From an uncultured Christensenellaceae bacterium (GTDB lineage Bacteria > Bacillota > Clostridia > Christensenellales > UBA3700), in NCBI GenBank assembly GCA_944380355.1, contig CALWHJ010000001.1, positions 124,001 to 188,000 on the forward strand: a DNA stretch of 64,000 nucleotides, in the 5' to 3' direction. The notes under the pieces were generated by a model, which ran no database searches, was not told the origin of the DNA, and saw nothing but the letters and a program-made list of their open reading frames with translations. A program made the translations under genes and the position numbers. Position 1 is the first letter of the stretch; every line of letters starts with the position of its first letter. Below are positions 25,735 to 32,851 of the stretch, piece by piece.

Positions 25735-28626
25735 TCAGACTATTTCGAATTTAACGAGTGCGCCGTCAGCAACCGCAGCGTTTGCACAGTTGCAATTGTA
25801 TTCTGCACTGCCGTCTACTTCGATAGTTACGTTTGCTATATCGAATTGAGAGATAGCATTGATAACAACTTCTGCAGTACCGCCTACAGCTTTGTTGCCG
25901 TTAGCAACAACGCTCATTACTCTGATGTTTACAAATGCGTTGAGACTGGTGGAAGTCATCGTGATGGTTCCCTTTACATTTACGTTGGATACGGAACCGT
26001 TGCCGAGATTCTTGCCTACTGCACCTGCTACATAGTAATCTGCGCCGGTCTTTGCGGAGATAACTGCGTTTACGTTACCGCTCAAGGTGAGGTTCTTGAT
26101 TTCGCCTCTGTTAACTGCGAAGAATGCTACGCTGTTGTCGCTCATACCTTCAACGGTATAGTTGGAGATTTCATAACCTGCACCGTCGAGTACACCTGCA
26201 AAGGAAGTAACGGGAGCGATGGTTGCGCCGTCCATATCGATGTTGTCGGTAAGAACGAAGTTAACACCTGCAAAGTTGTTGCCTGCAGCGGACTTGCTAG
26301 CCAAATCTTTGATTTGGTCAGAGGTGAATACCTCATACTTGCCGCCGAATTCGAAGCCGTCGATAGCAGCTACGCCGCTTACGTTAACAGTGAGGTAAGC
26401 CTCAGTGTCGCCGATAGCAATGGTAACTACGTTTGCGCCTGCCTTCATATCAGCAAGGGTCTTGTAAGGAATGGTAACTTTCTTGGTTGCTACGTTGTAA
26501 GTAGCGTTCTCAGCGTCTACGGTAACCTGAGAAGCGTCGGTAACGCTGTCAACCTTAGAACCGGAGAGGCTGATAACAACGTCGTTCATTCTGTCTGCGC
26601 CTGCCTTGTCGTAAGCGATATCGGACTTATCGAGAACGAGGCTTCCGTCATAAACGATTTGAACGTCGAATTCGATTGTACCGTACTCGGTAGGATACTG
26701 GAGAGTAACGGTTTCGTTGATTTCGCTGTTCTGAGTGAATACGGTAAGGATACCGTTTTCTATTCTGTAAAGCTTGCCTTCGTAAGGAAGTACGTCAGCC
26801 ATGGATACGGTGGTATCGAAGTAATACATACCCTTGAGGTCGTATGCCTTAGCTTTTACATCGGGAAGCTGAGTTTCAAGAGCAGTAAGCTCGAATACAT
26901 TGCCATCGTACACGTCGGTAACTACGGTAGGCTCGCCTGCACTGTAGAGTACGATTTCGCCGTCAACGATATCTACGGTCTTGCCGATGTTGGCAATGCT
27001 GCCGATAGAGATAGCGAAAGTGAGGTCTACGTCATAGTAGAAGCCGCCTTCGAAATAAATTGCACCGGATACTGCTACGTCTTCGATATTTTCAGCACCT
27101 ACGAGGTTATCGGTAGAAGCAAATCCGTACAAACCGTTGAAGTTGCCGAGTTCTGCCATAATGCCGAGTTTAGCAACGCCTGCGAGAATATCGAGCGACA
27201 AGGTATTTTTGATACCGAGTTTAACTTTTGCACTGCCTTCTACGTCGATGTTGACGTTCTTGAGACCGGAGCCTTCGATTTCTTCAGCATAGGTGGATAC
27301 ACCGTCAACCTTATCGTATGTAGCACCTACCATATAGTTGAATTCGGAGTTAGCTTTGATACCGAGTCTGCCTGCGAAGCTGAATTTGAAAGTGAGGTCA
27401 CACTGATAGGTTACGGAAACTGCGCCGCCGCCTACGGGAATGCTCCACGTAAACATAGGAACGTCAACGCCGCCTTCAGCGTTAGCTTCGTCCTGCATCT
27501 TAACGGTCTTTTCGATAAGTTCCGTCAAGTTGGTAACGCTGGAATAGCTGTAACCAGTCTTGATATCGACGGTGGTGTCGATAACGTTGTATACGTTAGC
27601 GATAACGCCGCAATCTACCGCATTGCCTTCCATATCTGCATTGATAATAGCGTCAGCGGTGATAAGAGCGTTTACGGTAACGATAAGATCGGTAGTCGCA
27701 GAATCAACTTTAACTACGCCGGGGATAGTCATCGTAATAGCTACTTTAACAGAGCCGTCTTCAAGTCTTTCGGGTTTGATGTCAAAAGTAGGAGCCGAAC
27801 CGAATACGGATACGGAAGCCATAGCGAGAGTGCTGTTTTGGAGTTCCTCCTCGATTGCCTCCTCGTCAAATTCTACCTTGCTGTCCTTGTCAAGCTCTTC
27901 GGTAGCGGATACGGAAAATTCTTCATAAACTTCGTTGATTTGAGGTTTTACGTAATTGATGAACGTAACTGCATTCATATCGGTCTTGCTTGCGCTTTCG
28001 ATTTTGTAAGCCTCTACAAGTCCGTTTTCCTCATCCTCGACCATAATTATGTCGCCTGCGTTTACGTCGACGCCGCTGGTCTGGATTTTAAGGTTTCCGT
28101 AGATTTCCTGTTCCTTACCCTCTCTGAGGACGAGCTCTTCGCTTACTTTCTCAACCTGCTTGGAGTCGAAAGTAATAAGACCGTCCACGAATTTGATATT
28201 GCTCAAAGTATCCTGGGTAATCGTAAATACAATGCTCTTAACCTTGCTATCGTAACCGCTGAAAGACAAAGATTTGTCAATGGTAATTTTGTAGATAGCA
28301 CCCATCGTGTAATAACCGTTGGGGGGGTAAACCGTAAATACGTTTTTACCGTCAGCATTGTTAGCCTTGGAAACAGTAACGTCTACCTTTTGATTGCTGA
28401 CTACTGCAATTACCGAAACCTTATCGCTTATATCGGTAACACCCTCGTCTGCAACTACGGTAAACATAATGCTCTTTTCTGCATTATTCAAAGTGGCAGT
28501 TGCACCTTGTTGGTCGCCGTCAACGGAAGTAGAGTTGTTTTTATTAACACAACCCGCTGCCATTGCCATAACCATAGCGACGATAAGAATAACGCCTACA
28601 AAGATAAGCATTTTATTCTTTCTCAT
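25735..28626 (-). CDS. Large surface lipoprotein of unknown function
   Basis: A signal peptide ends with the lipobox MAAGC (Cys about residue 26), followed by a Ser/Asn/Asp linker, so the 963-residue protein should be displayed on the cell surface. The sequence is beta-rich, rich in Val, Thr, Asp and Ala, and very poor in Trp and Cys after the lipid anchor. Residues about 770-930 contain GLUG-like or right-handed beta-helix repeats (FVLTDNIDMDG, FAGVLDGAGYEISNYTVEG, GEIKNLTLSGNV, GSVSNVNVKGTI), a pattern shared with secreted adhesins and polysaccharide-binding proteins. No catalytic motif recognised. A run of seven C on the coding strand encodes Pro-Pro at about residue 100. Ribosome site GGGAGG. 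Confidence 0.8.
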   Translation of the reverse strand: MRKNKMLIFVGVILIVAMVMAMAAGCVNKNNSTSVDGDQQGATATLNNAEKSIMFTVVADEGVTDISDKVSVIAVVSNQKVDVTVSKANNADGKNVFTVYPPNGYYTMGAIYKITIDKSLSFSGYDSKVKSIVFTITQDTLSNIKFVDGLITFDSKQVEKVSEELVLREGKEQEIYGNLKIQTSGVDVNAGDIIMVEDEENGLVEAYKIESASKTDMNAVTFINYVKPQINEVYEEFSVSATEELDKDSKVEFDEEAIEEELQNSTLAMASVSVFGSAPTFDIKPERLEDGSVKVAITMTIPGVVKVDSATTDLIVTVNALITADAIINADMEGNAVDCGVIANVYNVIDTTVDIKTGYSYSSVTNLTELIEKTVKMQDEANAEGGVDVPMFTWSIPVGGGAVSVTYQCDLTFKFSFAGRLGIKANSEFNYMVGATYDKVDGVSTYAEEIEGSGLKNVNIDVEGSAKVKLGIKNTLSLDILAGVAKLGIMAELGNFNGLYGFASTDNLVGAENIEDVAVSGAIYFEGGFYYDVDLTFAISIGSIANIGKTVDIVDGEIVLYSAGEPTVVTDVYDGNVFELTALETQLPDVKAKAYDLKGMYYFDTTVSMADVLPYEGKLYRIENGILTVFTQNSEINETVTLQYPTEYGTIEFDVQIVYDGSLVLDKSDIAYDKAGADRMNDVVISLSGSKVDSVTDASQVTVDAENATYNVATKKVTIPYKTLADMKAGANVVTIAIGDTEAYLTVNVSGVAAIDGFEFGGKYEVFTSDQIKDLASKSAAGNNFAGVNFVLTDNIDMDGATIAPVTSFAGVLDGAGYEISNYTVEGMSDNSVAFFAVNRGEIKNLTLSGNVNAVISAKTGADYYVAGAVGKNLGNGSVSNVNVKGTITMTSTSLNAFVNIRVMSVVANGNKAVGGTAEVVINAISQFDIANVTIEVDGSAEYNCNCANAAVADGALVKFEIV

Positions 28627-28649
28627 AAAAAATTCCTCCCTCTTAAAAT

Positions 28650-28667
28650 TTTAGTATAGATACTAAA
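28650..28667. promoter_or_regulatory. Short palindrome upstream of the large lipoprotein gene
   Basis: TTTAGTA-TAGA-TACTAAA, seven base pairs with a 4-base spacer, about 10 bp upstream of the ribosome site on the minus strand. Could be an operator or a 5' leader hairpin. Confidence 0.35.
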
Positions 28668-28711
28668 TGCAAGTATATTCTATAATATTCTAAGAGGGAA
28701 TTCAATAGATT

Positions 28712-28756
28712 GTTGAAAAGTTTTATTAAAAGTTTATTAAAAGTTTGTGAAAATTT
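28712..28756. repeat. Phased 11-bp A-tract repeats
   Basis: TATTAAAAGTT occurs twice in perfect tandem (28,724-28,745), flanked by degenerate units TTGAAAAGTTT and TGTGAAAATTT. Runs of A every 11 bp are expected to bend DNA. Located between glmM and the large lipoprotein gene. Confidence 0.5.
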
Positions 28757-28769
28757 TTTAATATAGCAG

Positions 28770-30062
28770 TTATAATTCTAGATTTTCCACTAACTTCGTT
28801 AAGTTATTAACAATTTCTTTAATTCTATTTTCATCTTTGTATTCGAGAGTAATTCTCAGCTTATTTTCCGTACCCGAAGGTCTGACGAGAATTCTGCCCT
28901 CGTCTTTAAACTCTTTTTTGATATCTTCGATTGCTTTTTTAAGCAATTCGCTTTTTGCTGTTTTCTCCTTGTCGGACACCTTGATTGACTTGGTAATCTG
29001 AGGTACCGTAACGGCTTTAGCCAACGCGGATAAAGGTTTTTTGCTTTCGCTGACTATTTTTGAAAGCACTACCGCCGTCTGCACGCCGTCACCCGTAGTA
29101 CTCTCTGAAAGTATGAGAGTATGTCCCGAGCCTTCTCCGCCGAGGATACCTCCTTTTGCCAAAAGGTTGCGCAAAACGTACTTATCTCCGACGTCCGCTC
29201 TGTCAAAACATATGCCGCAAGCCTCGATTTCGCGCTGAATTCCGATATTCGTCATAAGCGTGCCCGTAATAATATTGCCCTGCAAAAGTCCTTTTGATTT
29301 AAGATACTTTCCTATAACGAGTAAATTTTTGTCACCGTCGACTATTTCGCCTTTTTCGTCAAGCGCGATAAGTCTGTCCCCGTCCCCGTCAAAACTGAAT
29401 GTCAAATCAAACTCTTTTGCTTTTTCCGAAAGAAGCTCTGCGTATACCGCACCGCAGTTATCGTTGATAACCGAGCCGTCAAGGCTGTCGTTGACAACGG
29501 TTACCTCTGCGCCGAGTTTACGGAAAACCTCGGGAGCGATACGCGACGTCGCACCGTTGGAGCAGTCAAGCAAAATCTTAACGCCATTGAGATTTACGCC
29601 CTTATCTGCAAGAAAAGCTACATACTCTGCTTCGCCGTTGTCATAAGCTATTTTAGCACCGCCCTTGCGCATATAAAGCTTTCCGGATATTCTGTCCTCT
29701 ATTTCTCTCTCCAGGCTTTCGCTAATCTTGTGTCCTTCTCCGTCAAACACCTTTATTCCGTTGTATTCGGGAGGATTGTGGGAAGCACTTATCACCACGC
29801 CGTAGTCGCAAGCGTGTTTTATTGCAAGATAAGCGACTCCCGCCGTAGGCATCAGCCCCAAATCGAGAATTTCGCCGCCCGCGTCGATAAAACCTTTGCA
29901 AAACGCATTCGACAAGTCTTCTCCCGAGATACGCGTATCCCTTCCTATTACGGCACGGCACTTCTCCTTAAGCCCGCCCAAAGCGTTGCCTGCTTTATAG
30001 GCAAAGTCCTCGCTGAGTTCCTCGTATGCTATACCTCTTATTCCGTCTGTTCCGAATTTCAT
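28770..30062 (-). CDS. glmM: Phosphoglucosamine mutase
   Basis: Interconverts glucosamine-6-phosphate and glucosamine-1-phosphate for UDP-GlcNAc and cell-wall synthesis. The N-terminus MKFGTDGIRG is typical. The phosphoserine loop is VVISASHNPPEYNG (Ser about residue 99), the metal loop FSFDGDGDRLI and the phosphate-binding loop RPSGTENKLRI are intact. At 430 residues it is slightly short of the usual 445-450. The ATG at 30,062 is chosen over a GTG two codons upstream because it gives the conserved N-terminus. It follows the GlmU-type acetyltransferase gene by 7 bp, so the operon joins consecutive steps of one pathway. Confidence 0.95.
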   Translation of the reverse strand: MKFGTDGIRGIAYEELSEDFAYKAGNALGGLKEKCRAVIGRDTRISGEDLSNAFCKGFIDAGGEILDLGLMPTAGVAYLAIKHACDYGVVISASHNPPEYNGIKVFDGEGHKISESLEREIEDRISGKLYMRKGGAKIAYDNGEAEYVAFLADKGVNLNGVKILLDCSNGATSRIAPEVFRKLGAEVTVVNDSLDGSVINDNCGAVYAELLSEKAKEFDLTFSFDGDGDRLIALDEKGEIVDGDKNLLVIGKYLKSKGLLQGNIITGTLMTNIGIQREIEACGICFDRADVGDKYVLRNLLAKGGILGGEGSGHTLILSESTTGDGVQTAVVLSKIVSESKKPLSALAKAVTVPQITKSIKVSDKEKTAKSELLKKAIEDIKKEFKDEGRILVRPSGTENKLRITLEYKDENRIKEIVNNLTKLVENLEL

Positions 30063-30069
30063 AGGCACC

Positions 30070-30675
30070 TCAATATCTGGAAGTTTTGGATTCTTTTACA
30101 ATCTGACGCGACCTGCCTATAACAAAGCTGTCGTTGGGAGTTTCGTCCGTAACGGTAGTACCTGCAGCAATATAGCTGTTTGCTCTCAAAGTAACGGGGG
30201 CGATAATATTGCAGTTGGAGCCTATAAAGCAGTTATCCTCAACGGTGCTTCTGTGTTTTTTCTTACCGTCGTAGTTGACGAATATAACGCCGCAACCTAC
30301 GTTACACCTTTCTCCTATGGTCACATCCCCCACATAAGCTAGATGCGAAGCCTTGGTATAATCTCCTATCACGGAATTTTTTATTTCGACAAAATCGCCT
30401 ATACGGCAATGATTGCCTATGCACGCACCTTTACGCAGATATGCGAAAGGACCTACGGTAGTATTATCGCCAACGCGCGCTTCCTCCATTACCGCCGCAG
30501 TAACTTTGGCGTTTTCACCTATGATACTGTCCGTAATAATGCAATTGGGCATAATGACGGTACCTTTACCGATGACCGTATTGCCGATGATATTGTTGTT
30601 GGGATAAATGACGACGTCCTCGGCTATCTGTGCCTCAGGCGATATATAAGTCGTATTCTTATCAATTAAAATCAT
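30070..30675 (-). CDS. Free-standing GlmU-type acetyltransferase (left-handed beta-helix) without uridylyltransferase domain
   Basis: The 201-residue protein consists of hexapeptide repeats (IGKGTVIMPN, IIGENAKVT, ARVGDNTTVG, GERCNVGCGV), forming a left-handed beta helix. The sequence follows the C-terminal half of GlmU: GPFAYLRKG, KASHLAYVGD with the catalytic His, VNYDGKKKHR and IAPVTLRANSYIAAGTTVT. The N-terminal nucleotidyltransferase of GlmU (LxAGxGTRM) is absent. It should acetylate glucosamine-1-phosphate, the product of the next gene. The start ATG 30,675 has ribosome site AAAGGAGG; a TTG six codons upstream includes that site. A separate UTP:GlcNAc-1-P uridylyltransferase would have to be encoded elsewhere. 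Confidence 0.88.
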   Translation of the reverse strand: MILIDKNTTYISPEAQIAEDVVIYPNNNIIGNTVIGKGTVIMPNCIITDSIIGENAKVTAAVMEEARVGDNTTVGPFAYLRKGACIGNHCRIGDFVEIKNSVIGDYTKASHLAYVGDVTIGERCNVGCGVIFVNYDGKKKHRSTVEDNCFIGSNCNIIAPVTLRANSYIAAGTTVTDETPNDSFVIGRSRQIVKESKTSRY

Positions 30676-30693
30676 AATGCCTCCTTTTATCAA

Positions 30694-30969
30694 TAAGCAC
30701 TACATTTTATGCCTAAAATAAAAATGCAGTTACATAGTCTTAAATTATTTGTGTGTAATATAAAAATTTATATACTCAGCATTAATTTTATTATAATTAA
30801 ATATTTTTATTTAAGTCAATATATTAAAAAATAATGTGATATATTATAATTAATATCTTTTATTTTATCCTACTTAATATTGAAAATTTCCAAGCTTTTT
30901 TACAACAAATCACACAAACTTCTTATTATTGACTAAGCTTCGGAGTGCATTTTACAACATATTATCCAA
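30694..30969. other. AT-rich spacer without a gene
   Basis: No open frame of note. It must contain the promoter of the acetyltransferase-glmM pair (a TAAAAT about 30 bp before the ribosome site is a candidate -10), but no convincing -35 was found. Confidence 0.4.
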
Positions 30970-31006
30970 TAAAAAAAAGAGAGAAAATCGCATTTTCTCT
31001 CTCTGT
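30970..31006 (-). terminator. Terminator of the aroF-flavin reductase operon
   Basis: AGAGAGAAAAT pairs with ATTTTCTCTCT (30,978-30,988 with 30,992-31,002) and is followed on the minus strand by eight T residues. Confidence 0.85.
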
Positions 31007-31027
31007 ATTTTGATATATCCACAAATG

Positions 31028-31531
31028 TCAATCGTTGTTTACCAAAATTTTTTCTATTTCAGCTACATACACTTCGTGATAATCGTTGTCGGGATAGCAC
31101 TGAGGTATAATCTTTTTATCGTAAAAACCGTCGGGCGTCAATACCGAAGAATAGAGTTTTTTACATACAAAAGTCAATTCGGCTTCCTTGAATACGGGCG
31201 CATCGTAACCCGCCGTAAGCGTAAGATTTGCTTTTGCGATTTTATCTTCGTCCCTGCCTGACACCTTTCCCATATATGTGAGCATATCTCTGTATTCTTC
31301 CACAAAGAAACTGAGAGACAGCGTACTGCTTTTATCTATGAAAGTTTTCGTATAACGCTGAGGACGGATAAAAAGAAACACGACGTTTTTGTTCCATATT
31401 ACACCCATACCGCCCCAAGATGCGGTCATTGCGTTCGTTTTGCCGTCCGCGCTTGCCGCTACGAGCGTCCACTGCTTGCCTATTGCATCAAATACGTTTT
31501 GCTTTAACTGTTCTGCTTTTATCTCTTTCAT
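31028..31531 (-). CDS. Flavin reductase-like, FMN-binding split-barrel protein
   Basis: The 167-residue protein has the pattern of the flavin reductase family: WTLVAASADGKTNAMTASWG at the start (a loop binding the flavin phosphate), IRPQRYTKTFID and LSLSFF. Such proteins carry FMN and reduce flavins or small substrates with NAD(P)H. It follows the DAHP synthase gene by 7 bp and shares its terminator, so the two are cotranscribed, although no direct link to aromatic synthesis is known to me. Reduced flavin is needed by chorismate synthase, which would make a link plausible (inference). Confidence 0.85.
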   Translation of the reverse strand: MKEIKAEQLKQNVFDAIGKQWTLVAASADGKTNAMTASWGGMGVIWNKNVVFLFIRPQRYTKTFIDKSSTLSLSFFVEEYRDMLTYMGKVSGRDEDKIAKANLTLTAGYDAPVFKEAELTFVCKKLYSSVLTPDGFYDKKIIPQCYPDNDYHEVYVAEIEKILVNND

Positions 31532-31538
31532 ATATACC

Positions 31539-32567
31539 TCACAGTCTGTCTGCGATATCGTATATCAAACGCTCACTCTTTTCCCATCCCAGACAAGGGT
31601 CCGTAACTGACTTTCCGTATACGCTCTCGGTAATTTTTTGATTGCCGTCCTCTATGTAAGACTCTATGAGCATACCTTTGACTATGTTTTTGATAGTATC
31701 GCTGTAATGCATATTGTTGATTATCTCGTGAGCAATTCTTATCTGCTCGATATAGTTTTTGTTGGAATTAGAGTGGTTTGTATCAATAATGATAGCAGGG
31801 TTTTGCAAGCCCTGAGCCTCATACATACTGCTGAACTTGACTATATCCTCGTAGTGATAATTCTGATGATTGTTTCCGTATACGTCTACGCTTCCTCTCA
31901 AAATTGCGTGCGCATAAGGATTGCCCTTTGTCTTGACCTGATAGTCGAGATACTTGAATTCGTTGGGAATCTGCGCCGCATAAATGGAATTGAGCGTAAC
32001 GCTCATACTTCCGTTCATAGGGTTTTTGATACCTACGGGAACTTCTACACCGCTGGCTACGAGTCTGTGCTGCTGATTTTCAGACGACCTTGCACCTACT
32101 GCAACGTAAGTCAGCAAATCGTCGAGATAATGGTAATTGTCGGGATAAAGCATCTCGTCAGCCGCACTGAGTCCGCTTTCGCTTATCGCGCGGATATGCA
32201 TATCTCTTATTGCCATAATACCTGCCAAGATATCCGTAACGTTTTTGTGGGGGTCGGGGTTGTGGAGTATACCCTTGTATCCCTCGCCTCTCGTACGGGG
32301 CTTGTTGGTATAAATTCTGGGTACGATAAATATTTTATCCTTTACTTTGTCTGCTACCTTCGCAAGACGCGCAACGTAATCGCATACCGCTTCTTCGTTA
32401 TCTGCAGAGCAAGGTCCCATGATAAGCATCATTCTATTGTCCTTGCCGGCAATGATGTTGCGAGCGGTTTCGTCGCGTTCGTTTTTGAGTTTTTGATATT
32501 CGGGCTTGAGATGACTGATTTGTTTTACTTCCTCTTCGCTCAATATTTTCTTTACTTTATCAAACAT
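31539..32567 (-). CDS. aroF: 3-deoxy-7-phosphoheptulonate (DAHP) synthase, type I alpha
   Basis: Condenses phosphoenolpyruvate and erythrose-4-phosphate, the first step of the shikimate pathway. The 342-residue protein is of the AroF/G/H class. MLIMGPCSADNEEAV holds the metal-binding Cys, followed by RIYTNKPRTRGEGYKG, SDEMLYP-like AADEMLYPDNYHY and VEVPVGIKNP. The N-terminal extension contacted by feedback aromatic amino acids in this class is present. Promoter TTGGCT-17-TATAAT at 32,596-32,624. Which amino acid inhibits it cannot be read. Confidence 0.95.
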   Translation of the reverse strand: MFDKVKKILSEEEVKQISHLKPEYQKLKNERDETARNIIAGKDNRMMLIMGPCSADNEEAVCDYVARLAKVADKVKDKIFIVPRIYTNKPRTRGEGYKGILHNPDPHKNVTDILAGIMAIRDMHIRAISESGLSAADEMLYPDNYHYLDDLLTYVAVGARSSENQQHRLVASGVEVPVGIKNPMNGSMSVTLNSIYAAQIPNEFKYLDYQVKTKGNPYAHAILRGSVDVYGNNHQNYHYEDIVKFSSMYEAQGLQNPAIIIDTNHSNSNKNYIEQIRIAHEIINNMHYSDTIKNIVKGMLIESYIEDGNQKITESVYGKSVTDPCLGWEKSERLIYDIADRL

Positions 32568-32595
32568 TTTTTCACCTTTTATTCAAACTACATAC

Positions 32596-32624
32596 ATTAT
32601 AGTACAAAAGCACGGTTTAGCCAA
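32596..32624 (-). promoter_or_regulatory. Promoter of aroF
   Basis: Minus strand -35 TTGGCT (32,619-32,624), 17-bp spacer, -10 TATAAT (32,596-32,601). No leader peptide or T-box was seen. Confidence 0.7.
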
Positions 32625-32653
32625 CTGTTTTGATATCTCTGAGCAAAGATTTA

Positions 32654-32851
32654 TTATTCTGCGTCGTAGCCCTCGTCTTTTATCTTTGCTTTTATATCGT
32701 CCAAAGAAACTCTGCTTTCGTCAAACTGTATTTCTACGCTTTCGCTCAGACGGTCGGCTTTGACAAAGCTTACTCCGTCCATTGCGCCTAAACTCTTATT
32801 GACTCTGTTTTCGCAGTGCTCGCACATCATACCTTTTACTTTAATTTTCAT
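32654..32851 (-). CDS. copZ: Candidate internal start producing a free CopZ-like copper chaperone
   Basis: Within copA, in the same frame, the sequence AAAGGAG (32,858-32,864) stands six bases before an ATG at 32,851. From there 65 residues form one complete heavy-metal-associated domain: MKIKVKGMMCEHCENRV with the CxxC, then DGVSFVKADRLSESVEI and the final IKDEGYDAE. Length and start fit CopZ chaperones. The strength of this ribosome site and the position exactly at the domain border suggest either a former copA-copZ gene pair fused by loss of the stop codon, or dual expression as fusion and free chaperone. E. coli makes a comparable short product from copA by frameshifting. The existence of the short protein is inferred. 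Confidence 0.6.
   Translation of the reverse strand: MKIKVKGMMCEHCENRVNKSLGAMDGVSFVKADRLSESVEIQFDESRVSLDDIKAKIKDEGYDAE

Noticed and set aside
25846-28659. A 937-codon open frame antisense to the large lipoprotein gene
   Set aside because: Its composition (Tyr, Cys, Val and Asn rich, no domain) mirrors codon bias of the opposite strand. The minus-strand gene has a signal peptide, ribosome site and terminator.
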